Position numbers and translations under genes: made by a program. This document shows, one piece after another, positions 32,141 to 42,053 of a stretch of 64,000 bases of DNA. Positions within the stretch are counted from its first letter, which is position 1. Each line of letters starts with the position of its first letter. The notes under the pieces are model-generated. The model made no database searches. It worked only from the letters and a program-made list of their open reading frames with translations, and had not been told where the DNA came from. This stretch comes from Viridothelium virens (Eukaryota > Ascomycota > Dothideomycetes > Trypetheliales > Trypetheliaceae), in contig ML991779.1 of NCBI GenBank assembly GCA_010094025.1, positions 248,001 to 312,000 of the forward strand, in the 5' to 3' direction.

Positions 32141-33062
32141 CTACTGCTTGCCTTGACCTCCGAGTACCTCGACCCCATCAATGCCATCGTCACAATGTCC
32201 AAAGTGGTCCCCCAAGGGAATATCGCCTATTGAGTCTCGATAGCAAGCTGTATTTGCCGTTGCGTACTCTCGAAGCTCATTCCAGTCGTAACACTGGTGG
32301 AGCTGACCGTCGCCGGCTGTCTTGTCGCCGAAGGTATACAACGGCGTGTTATCGGCATTGCAGATAGCAGACTGTTAAGCACTGTATCAATGTTCTGAGC
32401 TATCGCTTAATTAGCTGGGCACATACCTGCCGTAGGGCATCAAAGCAATGCTCCATATGACTGGACGGATGGTATGTGAAGGGACGATTCTCGATAGCTT
32501 CCCAGAACGTTTTTCGAATTATTCGCTAAATCTGATTAACCACGTTTCTATGAAGATAGGAGAGCTCTGGTGCACTTGCCAGACAATGAAGTTGATGGTA
32601 AGCTTCAAGCAAGTAAACACCCTTGCTATGGTCGCTTGGCAAATACATGGAAATTGGCCAGTGGTGGTCAGCCGCCCAGTGCCTATCAACAGCAATGAAA
32701 CCGTGTTGAGGCATGATATTCTCCCAAAGCTCATCGCTTTCTGTGTGATTTAGTGGGCTGTAGTTGGTATGCCACCAGAAACTGGTCCAAAGTGTCTTCT
32801 GTCTCAGTGTCTGGGCTATCATGGATCAGCGATTAGCTCTTCTGCGACTTGACATTTCAACGTGAAATGTACCGTAGTCTTGAGGGGCACGCATTCTGCC
32901 ATGCCCACTGAGGAACGCCCAAGTGGCCAAGTTTGTGAAGATGAGAAGAATGATGAGAATTTTCCAGAGATGACCGCTCCAATGTGATGTTTGTTTCTCG
33001 ACTGACTCTTGCCCATCTTCGAACGTGTCGTCTTGAGACAAAGGAACGAACTTTGTATCCAT
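32141..33062 (-). CDS. UstYa/DUF3328-family oxidase, copy A
   Basis: Four exons on the minus strand (33062-32873, 32815-32580, 32525-32427, 32371-32141) join to 251 residues. A type II membrane anchor lies at about 33-51 (WKILIILLIFTNLATWAFL). The lumenal part has WHTNYSPLNHTESDELWENI, first motif HQLHCL (137-142), second motif HMEHCFDALRQ (165-175), CNADNTPLYTFGDKTAGDGQ and QCYDWNELREYATANTAC, the complete family pattern. The second intron (32579-32526) starts with gcaagt, a GC-AG intron; it is required because it directly follows HCL and the next exon continues RIIRKTFWEAIENRPF into the second motif. Homologues oxidise peptide substrates in the secretory pathway. It is the closest UstYa gene to the small secreted peptide, from which it is divergent across about 1.16 kb. 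Confidence 0.9.
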
Positions 33063-34219
33063 CTTGTCAAGTGCGGTTTGAGGGTTGGCTATAGTACCTA
33101 AAATCGATACAGTTACGTCGAAAAGATTAGAGGTATGAGACTTCTGCAAAGTGGACCGGCTTATGAGCTCGCATATGCGTACAGCATCTACCACTCCATA
33201 AGGCTTACTTCGAGGCTGTGCTTATAACCGCACATTCTCGATTCGAAAAGTGGATCAGTGCTGCACGCGGTCTCCAACACTCTCCACCTTAATTGATCTC
33301 AAGGAGTGGAAAGTAAAGGATAGGAGCCTGTGGATCGGATTGACATAGCAGAAGGGGCCAAAACCGAGCCGCAGACGATGTGAAAACTTAGCTGAGGTGC
33401 CTGATTGCATTGCTCTCAGACTTAGCACCGGCGATATGCTCAAGTTGGGTATGAGCTGGGTGTCTCCATCTTTCGATTGATTAGACTCATCTAGACGCCA
33501 CAGCTGCATGACGGTTGGCTATCAGCGGAAAGAGCCGGCCAGAGACGAAGCCAAACTTTCACAGAATGGGGTCAATGACTGGGAGCATAGACGTGGGGAG
33601 GAGGCTCACCATGCATTGTCTGCATGAAAACCTCTCGATATCATAGAATATGCATCATAACTGGTCAAAACTTGGAATTTGCCGCGTGTGATCTTGTTGG
33701 TGGCTGACAGTAATGAGCAGATATAGCTATGATAAGCGCTGCCTTACACCAAGGCAGACTCATTATGTCACGTAGCTGCAGGGCACTTGGTGTTGTCACA
33801 CAATTCCTTGATATCCAAGAGGCACGAAATAGACTAACGGCTTAGAATATGTATCCTTGCGTTTCGAGGCATCCACTTCAGGCAGCAGGGATGAATTCAT
33901 GCGGTTTGAGGTCATTTACATTTCCGAGACCCGCTTTAGCTGAGATAGTTTGAAGTCTGATCGCTGGGATCATTGCATCCCGAGCGCCAGGCAATAGTCC
34001 GAGGAGGCAAAGCTGGATCGTGATGTCTTCCACGATTGTACACTGAGATCTGCTCTGACATATATAAGATCAATGAATGATCAAAGCTGATCGAATATTG
34101 CAGATAGCCCCGTTCCAGCATCTCTTCTCTTGAACCTACTATACAAGCAAACCTCGCAGCACTTTTCTGTGTACGTCCAAGCTTTTGAGCCCTTCCCTCA
34201 ACCGACGTTAGGCACGAAA
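33063..34219. other. Divergent promoter region, UstYa copy A / small secreted peptide
   Basis: No supported coding sequence; long enough to hold control sites for both genes. The peptide side has a TATA-like box (listed separately). Confidence 0.4.
34061..34068 (+). promoter_or_regulatory. TATA-like box upstream of the small secreted peptide gene
   Basis: TATATAAG, 152 nt upstream of the ATG at 34220. A strong TATA element suits a highly inducible gene, as expected for a secreted peptide. Transcription start not determined. Confidence 0.45.
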
Positions 34220-34450
34220 ATGAAGTTCTTCGTGACTGTCCTTGCTCTCTGCCTCCTCGCTCTCTCTACAGCAGCGCCAGTGTCTACTCCCAACCATATC
34301 AATATGCTATCGAGCTCCGACGAATGTAAGTCTTGCCCCGCCCATAGCTATTTTGCACGGAAGTTTGATATCTATTCAGCTGCAAAGAAAGTGGACTCGC
34401 CAGATGATGTGGATAACAATATGATTGGTGATGGATATCGCAAGGAATGA
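34220..34450 (+). CDS. Small secreted peptide, candidate RiPP precursor
   Basis: ATG at 34220; exons 34220-34325 and 34380-34450 give 58 residues. The 54-nt intron has a gtaagt donor and a ttcag acceptor. Residues 1-19 are a clear signal peptide (KFFVTVLALCLLAL core, cut near STAA). After the splice the peptide has a Lys-Lys pair (38-39) and an Arg-Lys pair (56-57) that could be Kex2-type sites, enclosing an acidic 16-residue segment ending GDGY. The intron is a multiple of three and has no stop, so a retained-intron form of 76 residues is also open; it adds a CxxC and extra Tyr/Phe near basic pairs. Known dikaritin precursors usually carry several repeated cores; only one candidate core is seen here, so the role is inferred from neighbours (UstYa, methyltransferase, tyrosinase). 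It could instead be a small secreted effector-like protein. Confidence 0.55.
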   Translation: MKFFVTVLALCLLALSTAAPVSTPNHINMLSSSDECKSCPAHSYFARKFDIYSAAKKVDSPDDVDNNMIGDGYRKE

Positions 34451-34614
34451 GGATGGGTTGGAATATGCAAGGCCTTCGGCACTCTAATCGTTCGTAGAAG
34501 TCATACAAACTGATGAAAGTCGATTCTATTGCTTTCTTCAATGTCTCACATAGATCGGAAACAATGTGAAATAGAAGTCAAGTTATCTATTACAAGCGCT
34601 ACGTTTTCATCCTC

Positions 34615-36128
34615 TCAGCCACTCCAGACAGCTTCAACAATTGCAAGTGATGCACCTTCTGGCATCCAGACCTTAATATGCGTAAAACGTGGGTCAGCTT
34701 GTTCAAATATCTTGACCCAATCCTTCTCTTCCCTGTCTCGGGCGTTGAAGAGGCTGAGCATGATACAATCCATATCACTAGGCTTTACATTAGCAACGAT
34801 TATGAACTAGATTTCATTCCTCGAAAAGGGGAAGAAAACACAAACAAAACAAAACAAGTTAAAAAAACATACCGCACCGCTCTCTCTTGTAAGAGCGACA
34901 TTTCTCCGGGCCTTGGAACAAGATGATCATTTGCAACGATACGTGCACCGGGCTTGAGAGCTGGGATTACCGCCTTCAAAATTTTGATACAGTAAGGGTC
35001 GGACCAGTTGTGGAATATCTGTCTGAAAAGGTAGATATCCGCCTTTACTGGCTGCTCCTGGAAGAAATCGTGTTCCATAAACTCTACGCGTGAGGCGATA
35101 CTATCCGGTAATGGTTCACGGGTGCCGTTTATTACTTCGGGTAAGTCCTGAACTATAAAGCGAAGACCAGGAGCGACCTGTGCTAGCGCAACACTAATAT
35201 GGCCAGTCGAACCCCCAACATCAACTACGGTACCTTTTCCACCAGTGACTGATGTCCATGGATAGCCTTCGGCTAGGAATTTGGGCGAGAGGCCAAGTCC
35301 TTGAGTAAATGTTGCCATGGCACCAGCAAAGCGCCTTGCTAGGGCTGGCCGAGAAGCATGGTACTCATAGATTGGCAAATCGGTTTTATTCGCAATGTTC
35401 CATCCCTGGTCTAATTCAGTTTCTATTACGGAAGAGGGTGATGCTATACTGACCGACTTGTTAGGTTCCGGACCTTTCATCGTTTCCAAGGCGTTCACAG
35501 TCTGTAACGGGATAAGTCCTCTACCAGGCAACAGGATAAAACTAGAGTTAGATTAAAGCATACCTGGTCAAATGCCTGAATCGCTTCATCAAACATAGCA
35601 CCAACGCCAGCCATGGAATTGGGGTCCTCGACAAGCTTCCGTGAAGCTGCTGTATGGGATACGAAGCCCTCGTCTAGTTCCTGAAATACACGATGGTAAA
35701 CGATTGCAAACCGGATCAAACGCCTCAGATCCGGCTCGTAGAGGTTACACTGTTTAGCAAGCTCTTCGAAGGAGACATGACCATCTAACGGAACCTTGGA
35801 TGGTATGTCGAACCTATAGATTGCCTGAAGTGCACTCCCATTGAGCTTCAAGAGTCAGACTGCACTGTCGATTTTGGACTGCAGGGGAGACTCTTACAAC
35901 AGGTCGCAACAGCATCGTCGGGCCAACTAGAAGGTCATTGAGCTCCAAGCTAGCTTCCATTGCAGTGACACGAGCTTGTTGAATGTCGTGGGAATCAATC
36001 TGAAGATCGACAGGTCCGTCTTTGTCAAATGACGGCGTGGGAAGGCTATGTTGTTGGAGCCAGTCATCAACCTTGGCTGTGTTAATCTGTATGAGATTTG
36101 CCAGCTCCCTAATCCGAGTAGAGGACAT
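34615..36128 (-). CDS. Family-2 (COMT-like) SAM-dependent O-methyltransferase
   Basis: Four exons on the minus strand (36128-35898, 35845-35564, 35501-34873, 34777-34615) join in frame to 434 residues. The N-terminal helical dimerisation domain reads LNGSALQAIYRFDIPSKV. The SAM domain has VVDVGGSTGHISVALA, FIVQDLPEVI, and the catalytic His335 in FRQIFHNWSD. The C terminus has LFNARDREEKDWVKIFEQAD and ends EAVWSG. The last intron is needed to join ERAVR to DMDCIMLSLFNARD. The family includes sterigmatocystin and demethylsterigmatocystin O-methyltransferases, which methylate phenolic or hydroxyl groups. It lies between the candidate peptide (stops converge, about 165 nt apart) and the divergent tyrosinase, so a tailoring role in the same pathway is likely. 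Confidence 0.92.
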
Positions 36129-36756
36129 TTTGCTTGATTTCTTTCGATGAGAATAGGCGAACGCTGTGGTGACGCTTGAGTAACTTATATCAAGATGATG
36201 TTTGGAATGAGTAATGTGTAGAGCGTGTGAATTTTCGGAGTGTGGTACAGGCAAGACTTGTAGCAGGTGATAGAGTACCCATGCTCCCAGCGCGATCAAG
36301 ATCAAGAAGTGATGCCTGGGTATGTACCCACGTTGTACGTCACGCTGCCTTCGTATGACTTCGGGATGAAAGGCACGGGAGGCGGCACAGGGCGATGGCG
36401 GGCCGCCATGTCCGGTTTGCGCAGCCACTCAATGCGAACAGTTTTGATCATGCAGCTTCTACGCATGTATGTAGTAGTGTTGTTGCCTGAGCGGAATGCA
36501 GGCAATCGATAAACGCTGGCTGGTGGGGCTCTGTTTCAGCACATAGCAGAAGCTAGAGCATATTAGGAGAAAGGCCCGCGATCTTACTCTGATGCACTGT
36601 AAGCGATGCGACCATGTTGATTCGATTCACCAAACCAGCAGCCAGACTTTTGACTAGTCTTGTCACGCTCAGACATGGAATACACCTCAAGTACCCATAC
36701 TGCAATAGACATAGAATACTCTTTTGATCTCAGTCTTGTGGCAGAATTTCTCGACT
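36129..36756. other. Shared divergent promoter, methyltransferase / tyrosinase
   Basis: 628 nt between two divergent start codons; a natural place for co-regulation. No coding frame with protein character. Confidence 0.45.
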
Positions 36757-37990
36757 ATGAGCGCATCCCTGGGTCGGTACGAACCACTTGAAGGCTCAAA
36801 TGGAGCTACATCCAAAAGCGACAACCCTATAGAATTCACCCCCCCAAGAAAAAGACGCTCTAGCTTCTGGTTGCTCCTATGTGTGATGATATCATCTATA
36901 ATAATCGTTCTTGGGGCTATCGCTTTTGTGGGTTTTAAAGGCTCAAGCCACTCTTCTGTTGTCAAGGTCTGCTCAGATCTAAGCACCAGACATGAGTGGC
37001 GTAGTCTAAGTCAGGACGAGAAACGAAATTATTTACTATCTGTCAAGTGCCTAAAGTCAAAGCCTTCTCGATTAGGTTTCCAAAATCAGTCACTCTATGA
37101 CGACTTTCCGTACCTGCATTCACGACAGGGAGAGCAGAGTATGTTGACAGCTCCGTCTTGAACATGTCAATTACTGATCATTCCAGCGCATTATACGGCG
37201 GCTTTCTTAAGCTGGCACCGATGGTTTATACACTTGTACGAGGATGCGCTGAGAAACGAATGTGATTATAATGGCTACCTCCCGTTAGCTCAACACCTGC
37301 CAACTCTTAGCACCCGAGATCTCATTTGACAATATTCAGGTACTGGGACTGGTCATTAGACTGGAACAATATATCTGGATCTCCAGTGTGGGACAATGAG
37401 TTCGGCTTTGGTGGCAATGGAAACAGTAGTGAAGACGGGTTTCGAGGTAATTGTGTAACTGATGGGCCCTTCGCCTGGCTCGAGGTTCTATTTATTGGCG
37501 ATATCTCAGTACCTCATTGTTTATCACGAGGTTTTCTTGAAGGAGACGAACTCAATAAGTGGACCAGCCAGTGGCAGCCGTCTGTCATTGACGGCGTGCT
37601 GTCTACACAGACGTATGCAAACTTCAGCTTACGCTTAGAAGACGGACCTCATCTATCACTTCCTCACATTATCCATGGAGACTATTCCGTCGGATCGGCT
37701 CCAGCAGGTAAGTTCCACATGAACGGGAGGGTCGACAACACTGACGTTTGATGGTCTTCCCACCCACAGATCCAATTTTCTTTCTGCAGCATGCACAGAT
37801 TGATAGACTTTGGTGGAGGTGGCAGCAAACCGACAAGACATCAAGGCTAAAAGATTACTCAGGCCTTGGGACTGACTCCAACTCCCAGGCTACCCTCCAA
37901 GATATTCTAGACGTTGATGGCCTGGGCCCCAGCATGCGTGTTGTGGATGTGATCGATACAACGGGTGGAAATCTCTGTTATCAGTACTGA
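36757..37990 (+). CDS. Membrane-anchored tyrosinase (type 3 copper oxidase, UstQ-like)
   Basis: Four exons (36757-37138, 37187-37283, 37340-37707, 37770-37990) join in frame to 355 residues. The N terminus is cytosolic with a basic PRKRRS stop-transfer, then one membrane segment (about 37-59), so the catalytic domain is lumenal. CuA: likely H121, H129 and H138 (HYTAAFLSWHRW), followed by GYLPYWDW. CuB: H264, H269 and H272 (GPHLSLPHIIHGD) provide the first ligands; H290 in DPIFFLQHAQIDRLWW is the last. Residue 289 is Gln where most tyrosinases have a second-shell His. Such enzymes oxidise phenols to catechols or quinones; UstQ/PhomQ homologues act in dikaritin biosynthesis. The short C terminus lacks the usual shielding domain. 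It is divergent from the methyltransferase. Confidence 0.92.
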
Positions 37991-38880
37991 TTGTTGGCGA
38001 ATTCAAACGTTAGGTAGACCTTTAGGAAAAATGCTAATTTTCTTTGATAAACTCAAGATGAGACTCCAAGGCCCTGGAAATGCGCCATACTTGAGACAAG
38101 AAATGGTATTGAATCAACAGTGATGCTTACAAGATTACACCTTGAAACACAGTAAGGTAAGCATGTGTAGAGTACGACGTCGATACCACAAACTACAGGG
38201 CATCTCAAAGGCTTTAACAAAGGCATCCCAAGCGACCTCTGACAGATGCATAATTGCATTTTCGTGGCCTCCGGATTTTCAGCTTAATTTCTTCCTGCCC
38301 GCGATTTCTTATTACCAGTCACCCCCGAGTCTCCTATACCGTTCTTGATCACAGTGTTGACGGGAAGGAGACTGAGCAAAAAAAAAAAATACAACAACCT
38401 TTTCCGTTTGTTGAATATTATCGTACCTGGACAGTCCAGTTCTCATAGCGGTAAAGATAGGAAGGAAAAAGTATCTCATACGAACACCTGGGATCTTGCG
38501 AAGACAAGCACAGCCAAAACCCGGCGTCACTCATACGTGCTCTGCTATGCTTTCAACGCGTGAGACCTGGCCTGATATCTTTTCGGTAAAAATTGTCTGG
38601 CACTTTTGATTTGGAGGTACCGGTCGGAAAATTTACGGCTAGAGGTACGGAGGGAATGTTTGCCGACAATCTTGACCCAACTGATGCAACTGTTTATTAT
38701 TATTTTTCGATGACGACGTTGAGATGATTTGCATCCAGGTCTCTGGTGAACCTCGGATGAACGCGAGCTTTTCACGCACTCCTTCTCCAAGTCAAGTGAC
38801 GTTTCATAGAGATTTCTACCAAAGTCCTTCGTGTACCAATTGAGGTCCTATCGAGCTCGAAATCTCCCTTACTGTTCGCT
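37991..38880. other. Right border of the island
   Basis: 3' flank of the tyrosinase and promoter of COQ10. It has a 10-nt or longer A run near 38380. No gene recognised. Confidence 0.4.
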
Positions 38881-39705
38881 ATGAACAATGGCACGCGACT
38901 CCTTCGACCACTTCTCCAGCAGCGATCCCTCTTGACAAGACCTCAATGGCCACTACCTAAGCCTTCGACCCTCCCCAGTTATCGTCGCACCTTCATCGAA
39001 AATCCTTTCCAAGGGATCCAAATCCTTACCGCCTCCCGCACGCTCCCCTACCAGCACGACCTCCTCTACACCATCATCGCGGACATAGGACAATACTCTA
39101 CCTTCCTCCCCTACTGCCTCTCCTCCACCGTCACAAAATGGTCAAAACTCACTCCCGTCTCATCCAAAAACACAAAGGACAATAGCAGCGAGCAGAAGGA
39201 GGTTCAATGGCCCGAAGAAGCCACCCTCACCATCGGCTGGCAGAACGTGCGCGAATCCTTCACCAGCCGCGTCTACTGCATCCCCGGCCGCGTCGTCGAA
39301 GCCGTCAGCGGCGACACCCTCACCACACTTCCCGAAGAAGCGATCCAGCACCACTCCCCACGCACGCCTGACCCCCAACCCGATAGCAGCAGCAGTACCA
39401 GCAGTGGCAGCGAGAGCGGCAACAACCTCCTCACCCACCTCCGCACCCGCTGGACTCTGCGACCTTACCCATACAAACCGCCGCCGCTGCCGTCGATGTC
39501 GTCGAGTGCGCCGTCGCCGAAGCAGCCTGCGCGGCCGGAGGATCCGACGACGCATCCGGCGCGAGAGCAGACGGAGGTGAGCCTGCATTTGGAGTATGCG
39601 TTTGCGAATCCGGTATATAGCGGATTGAGCAAGGCGGTAGCGCCGCGGGTAGCAGAGATGATGGTAGGAGCGTTTGAGGAGAGGGTGAAGGGAATGTTGA
39701 GATAA
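38881..39705 (+). CDS. COQ10: Coenzyme Q-binding protein Coq10 (START/polyketide cyclase fold)
   Basis: Single exon, 274 residues. An Arg/Leu/Ser-rich N terminus (about 1-35) fits a mitochondrial presequence. The START-type domain begins FQGIQILTASRTLPYQHDLLYTIIADIGQYSTFLPYC and runs through ATLTIGWQNVRESFTSRVYC to TEVSLHLEYAFANPVYSGLSKAVAPRVAEMMVGAFEERV at the C terminus. Coq10 binds ubiquinone and is needed for its efficient synthesis and respiratory function. Two Ser/Pro-rich inserts (about 152-182 and 195-222) make it longer than yeast Coq10 (about 207). Confidence 0.92.
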   Translation: MNNGTRLLRPLLQQRSLLTRPQWPLPKPSTLPSYRRTFIENPFQGIQILTASRTLPYQHDLLYTIIADIGQYSTFLPYCLSSTVTKWSKLTPVSSKNTKDNSSEQKEVQWPEEATLTIGWQNVRESFTSRVYCIPGRVVEAVSGDTLTTLPEEAIQHHSPRTPDPQPDSSSSTSSGSESGNNLLTHLRTRWTLRPYPYKPPPLPSMSSSAPSPKQPARPEDPTTHPAREQTEVSLHLEYAFANPVYSGLSKAVAPRVAEMMVGAFEERVKGMLR

Positions 39706-40090
39706 CGGGGAGAGAATTGGAGGAAAGGGACGAGGTGTGATGAGGGCTGGTACGGAAATCTCATGAGAAAGATGAGGACAACGAAAAAAGCCAACATACC
39801 TATAAAAACTTGGCACATGGCTGTCTTGGAGTCGTGGACATGTAATTTAATAGAAGATATTGATTGAAATAGACATTTGCTAGATATCATCACTCTACCC
39901 TGCAACTATGAGGTCTCCAAAGCGCTTTATATGCAAAAAGGTACTATTCACAGAATTGAAAGAAAAGGCGTCTGCCAGTAGGTAAGAGGGATCAAAACCC
40001 AAGCAATGCACCCTTTGCACCATGCAATGCACGTTCCATTCTCTCCTCACTCACAAAGATAGAAAGCTCCCGTCAATATTCTCATCATCA
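39706..40090. other. Convergent intergenic space
   Basis: 3' flanks of COQ10 and the Cys-rich surface-protein gene. Nothing recognised. Confidence 0.4.
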
Positions 40091-41440
40091 TTACACATAC
40101 CTACTCCTCGGGCTCACAGCCGGCGCCCGCGCCGACCCTCCATCCCTCCCACCTCCGTTGCCCCCACTTCTTGGATTGCTCTCGCTATCCCTTCCTGTCA
40201 AATCGCTCCTCTTGAACCCCGCCTGCTCCATCATACTCGAGAACGTGGTATTCCGAGCCGAATTGCCCGCTGGAGGCGTCAGGCCGAAGCCGCCTCCCTC
40301 ATTCCCGTAGCTCGGCTGCGGCGGCATCAACACATCAATCGTCTCCCCGCTGTTATGTCGCTGCGTCATGATCGGAGGCGGCGGACCTCTTGTGCCGGGG
40401 CCACCGCTGGGGGGTGAGAGTGCACTGCTGCCGCGTGGGGACCGCCCGAAGATGGAGCGCACACGATCCGAGGTGCTGGTTCCCGGCGTTCTGGCCGGTG
40501 GTGACGGTTCGAAGGAGAAGCCGGAGCGGCCGCCACCTGAGCCCGGCTGGCCACGTGGAGGGAAGCCGACGGCGTACGGGTTCGCGCCACTCATTTCGGC
40601 AGTGTAGTCGCTAACGCTGCGGCCAGAGGCGAGAAAATCGGTACGGTTGCCGTAGCGGGGGTCGTAGATGGGGTCGGAGACGTTGCGTGTGGTGTGGGAG
40701 AGGGAGTCTGAGTGGCGGATTTCTTTGGGTTTGCCAGCAGCTCTTTCACGGCGCTTATTATAGAGCCAGAGGCCAAGAAACGCGAGGGCGGCGCCGACGA
40801 GGAGAGCGGGAAAGAAGGCTGCAGCTGCGGCTCCGCCGGGAGTGATGCCGCTGGAAGATGAAGGTGCCGGGCTAGAGGAAGTGTCGCCTGCTGGTGATGT
40901 GCCGGAGGGATGGGCTACGGATGCTGTGTACGAGGCAACTGGTGATGGTGGTGCAGAGGTAGAAGTTTGGTTCGTTGCATTCGCATTGTCCTTATCCATC
41001 CAGCAGCCATTGTCTTGACAGGTATAGCCAAGTGGACAGCACAAATTGGAGCCGCACGAAGGTAGCTGGGAACTGAGATCGGTCGAATGAAGTGAAGAGC
41101 TAGGATTGAGCGTCGCGTTCTGAAGGGACGTGTCGCAGTTTATGGGCTGGATAACGTTGCAATCCTGGCCTTGAGGACAGCAAATAGCGGCGGTATTGTT
41201 ATTCAGTGGCATGCAGGTGGTTCCTGACGCACAGCAAAAGTCAGATGGAAGTGCACCACCGCAGGGCGTTAAAGAGGAGTCTCCAGAGCAGGTATTGGAA
41301 TCGTCAGTATCGCGTGAAAATAGTCCCAGAGTAGAGGCCGCATCAAGGGCTATCGAGAGCGCACATGAAGAAGGCACTGTAGCAGAGATGGCGCAGATAG
41401 TGGCAAGTTTGGACATCTGAGATGGCGCCATGGTGGGCAA
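40091..41440 (-). CDS. Cys-rich single-pass cell-surface protein
   Basis: Single exon, 449 residues (446 if the ATG at 41431 is used). A hydrophobic N terminus (about 8-30) is a likely signal peptide. The ectodomain (about 45-150) is Cys-rich with repeated CCxxG/CCPxG patterns (DFCCASGTTC, AICCPQGQDC, NLCCPLGYTC), then a Ser/Thr/Pro stalk suited to O-glycosylation, one membrane segment (about 228-248, FFPALLVGAALAFLGLWLY) with a KRRER stop-transfer, and a disordered Ser/Gly/Pro cytosolic tail of about 190 residues. The architecture resembles fungal cell-wall sensors or receptors, but I do not recognise a named family. Confidence 0.8.
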   Translation of the reverse strand: MPTMAPSQMSKLATICAISATVPSSCALSIALDAASTLGLFSRDTDDSNTCSGDSSLTPCGGALPSDFCCASGTTCMPLNNNTAAICCPQGQDCNVIQPINCDTSLQNATLNPSSSLHSTDLSSQLPSCGSNLCCPLGYTCQDNGCWMDKDNANATNQTSTSAPPSPVASYTASVAHPSGTSPAGDTSSSPAPSSSSGITPGGAAAAAFFPALLVGAALAFLGLWLYNKRRERAAGKPKEIRHSDSLSHTTRNVSDPIYDPRYGNRTDFLASGRSVSDYTAEMSGANPYAVGFPPRGQPGSGGGRSGFSFEPSPPARTPGTSTSDRVRSIFGRSPRGSSALSPPSGGPGTRGPPPPIMTQRHNSGETIDVLMPPQPSYGNEGGGFGLTPPAGNSARNTTFSSMMEQAGFKRSDLTGRDSESNPRSGGNGGGRDGGSARAPAVSPRSRYV

Positions 41441-42053
41441 TAGTAAAAACGGTCCAGCCGATAAGCTATGAAGTCAGAGTCGCGTTGGTTTGTAGGTGGA
41501 GTAAGTTGGTGGACTCAGATATCGCAACGTAGCCTGCTGACAAGCGAAGAGAACGATGACTACCAAATTATCTTGCATGCATTGAAAAGAAAGTCAAACC
41601 TGTGACTACGGAAGAAGTCGAAGATGGAAGATGTGAGGAGACAGGCTGGTTTTATCAGAACCGCCTGGGCTGACTGTGCCTAATCGGCGAAATGATCGAT
41701 TCGTAGGAGAGACAATGGCGATTGTTTCCTTACCATCATTGATCGGCGAGATCCTCTTTGTTCTAGGAATAGGTCTGAAGGCGCTGACTGACTGGACAAA
41801 GGCGCTTCGAAGCGACCATGTCGGCATCACGAGCGCGTGACTCTTCGGAATGCTTGGACATGCGCATTTCCAATGACCACGGTGCGAAAGCAGGATTCTG
41901 TACGAGGTGGAGTTTGTAGGTCTCAGAGGCGGCAGTAGAGAAGAAACAAGTGGATGAGCCGGTCGGGCTGCCTTTGCCCACTATTCCCCATTCGGCTTCC
42001 AGCGCTTCAAGAAATATTCCCAGCAAGCACAAGACTTGCCATTCTTCACCGCA
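41441..42053. other. Divergent promoter, surface protein / mS42-43
   Basis: No supported gene. Confidence 0.4.

Noticed and set aside
39160-39816. 218-codon minus-strand frame
   Set aside because: Antisense to COQ10, Arg-rich shadow with no motif.
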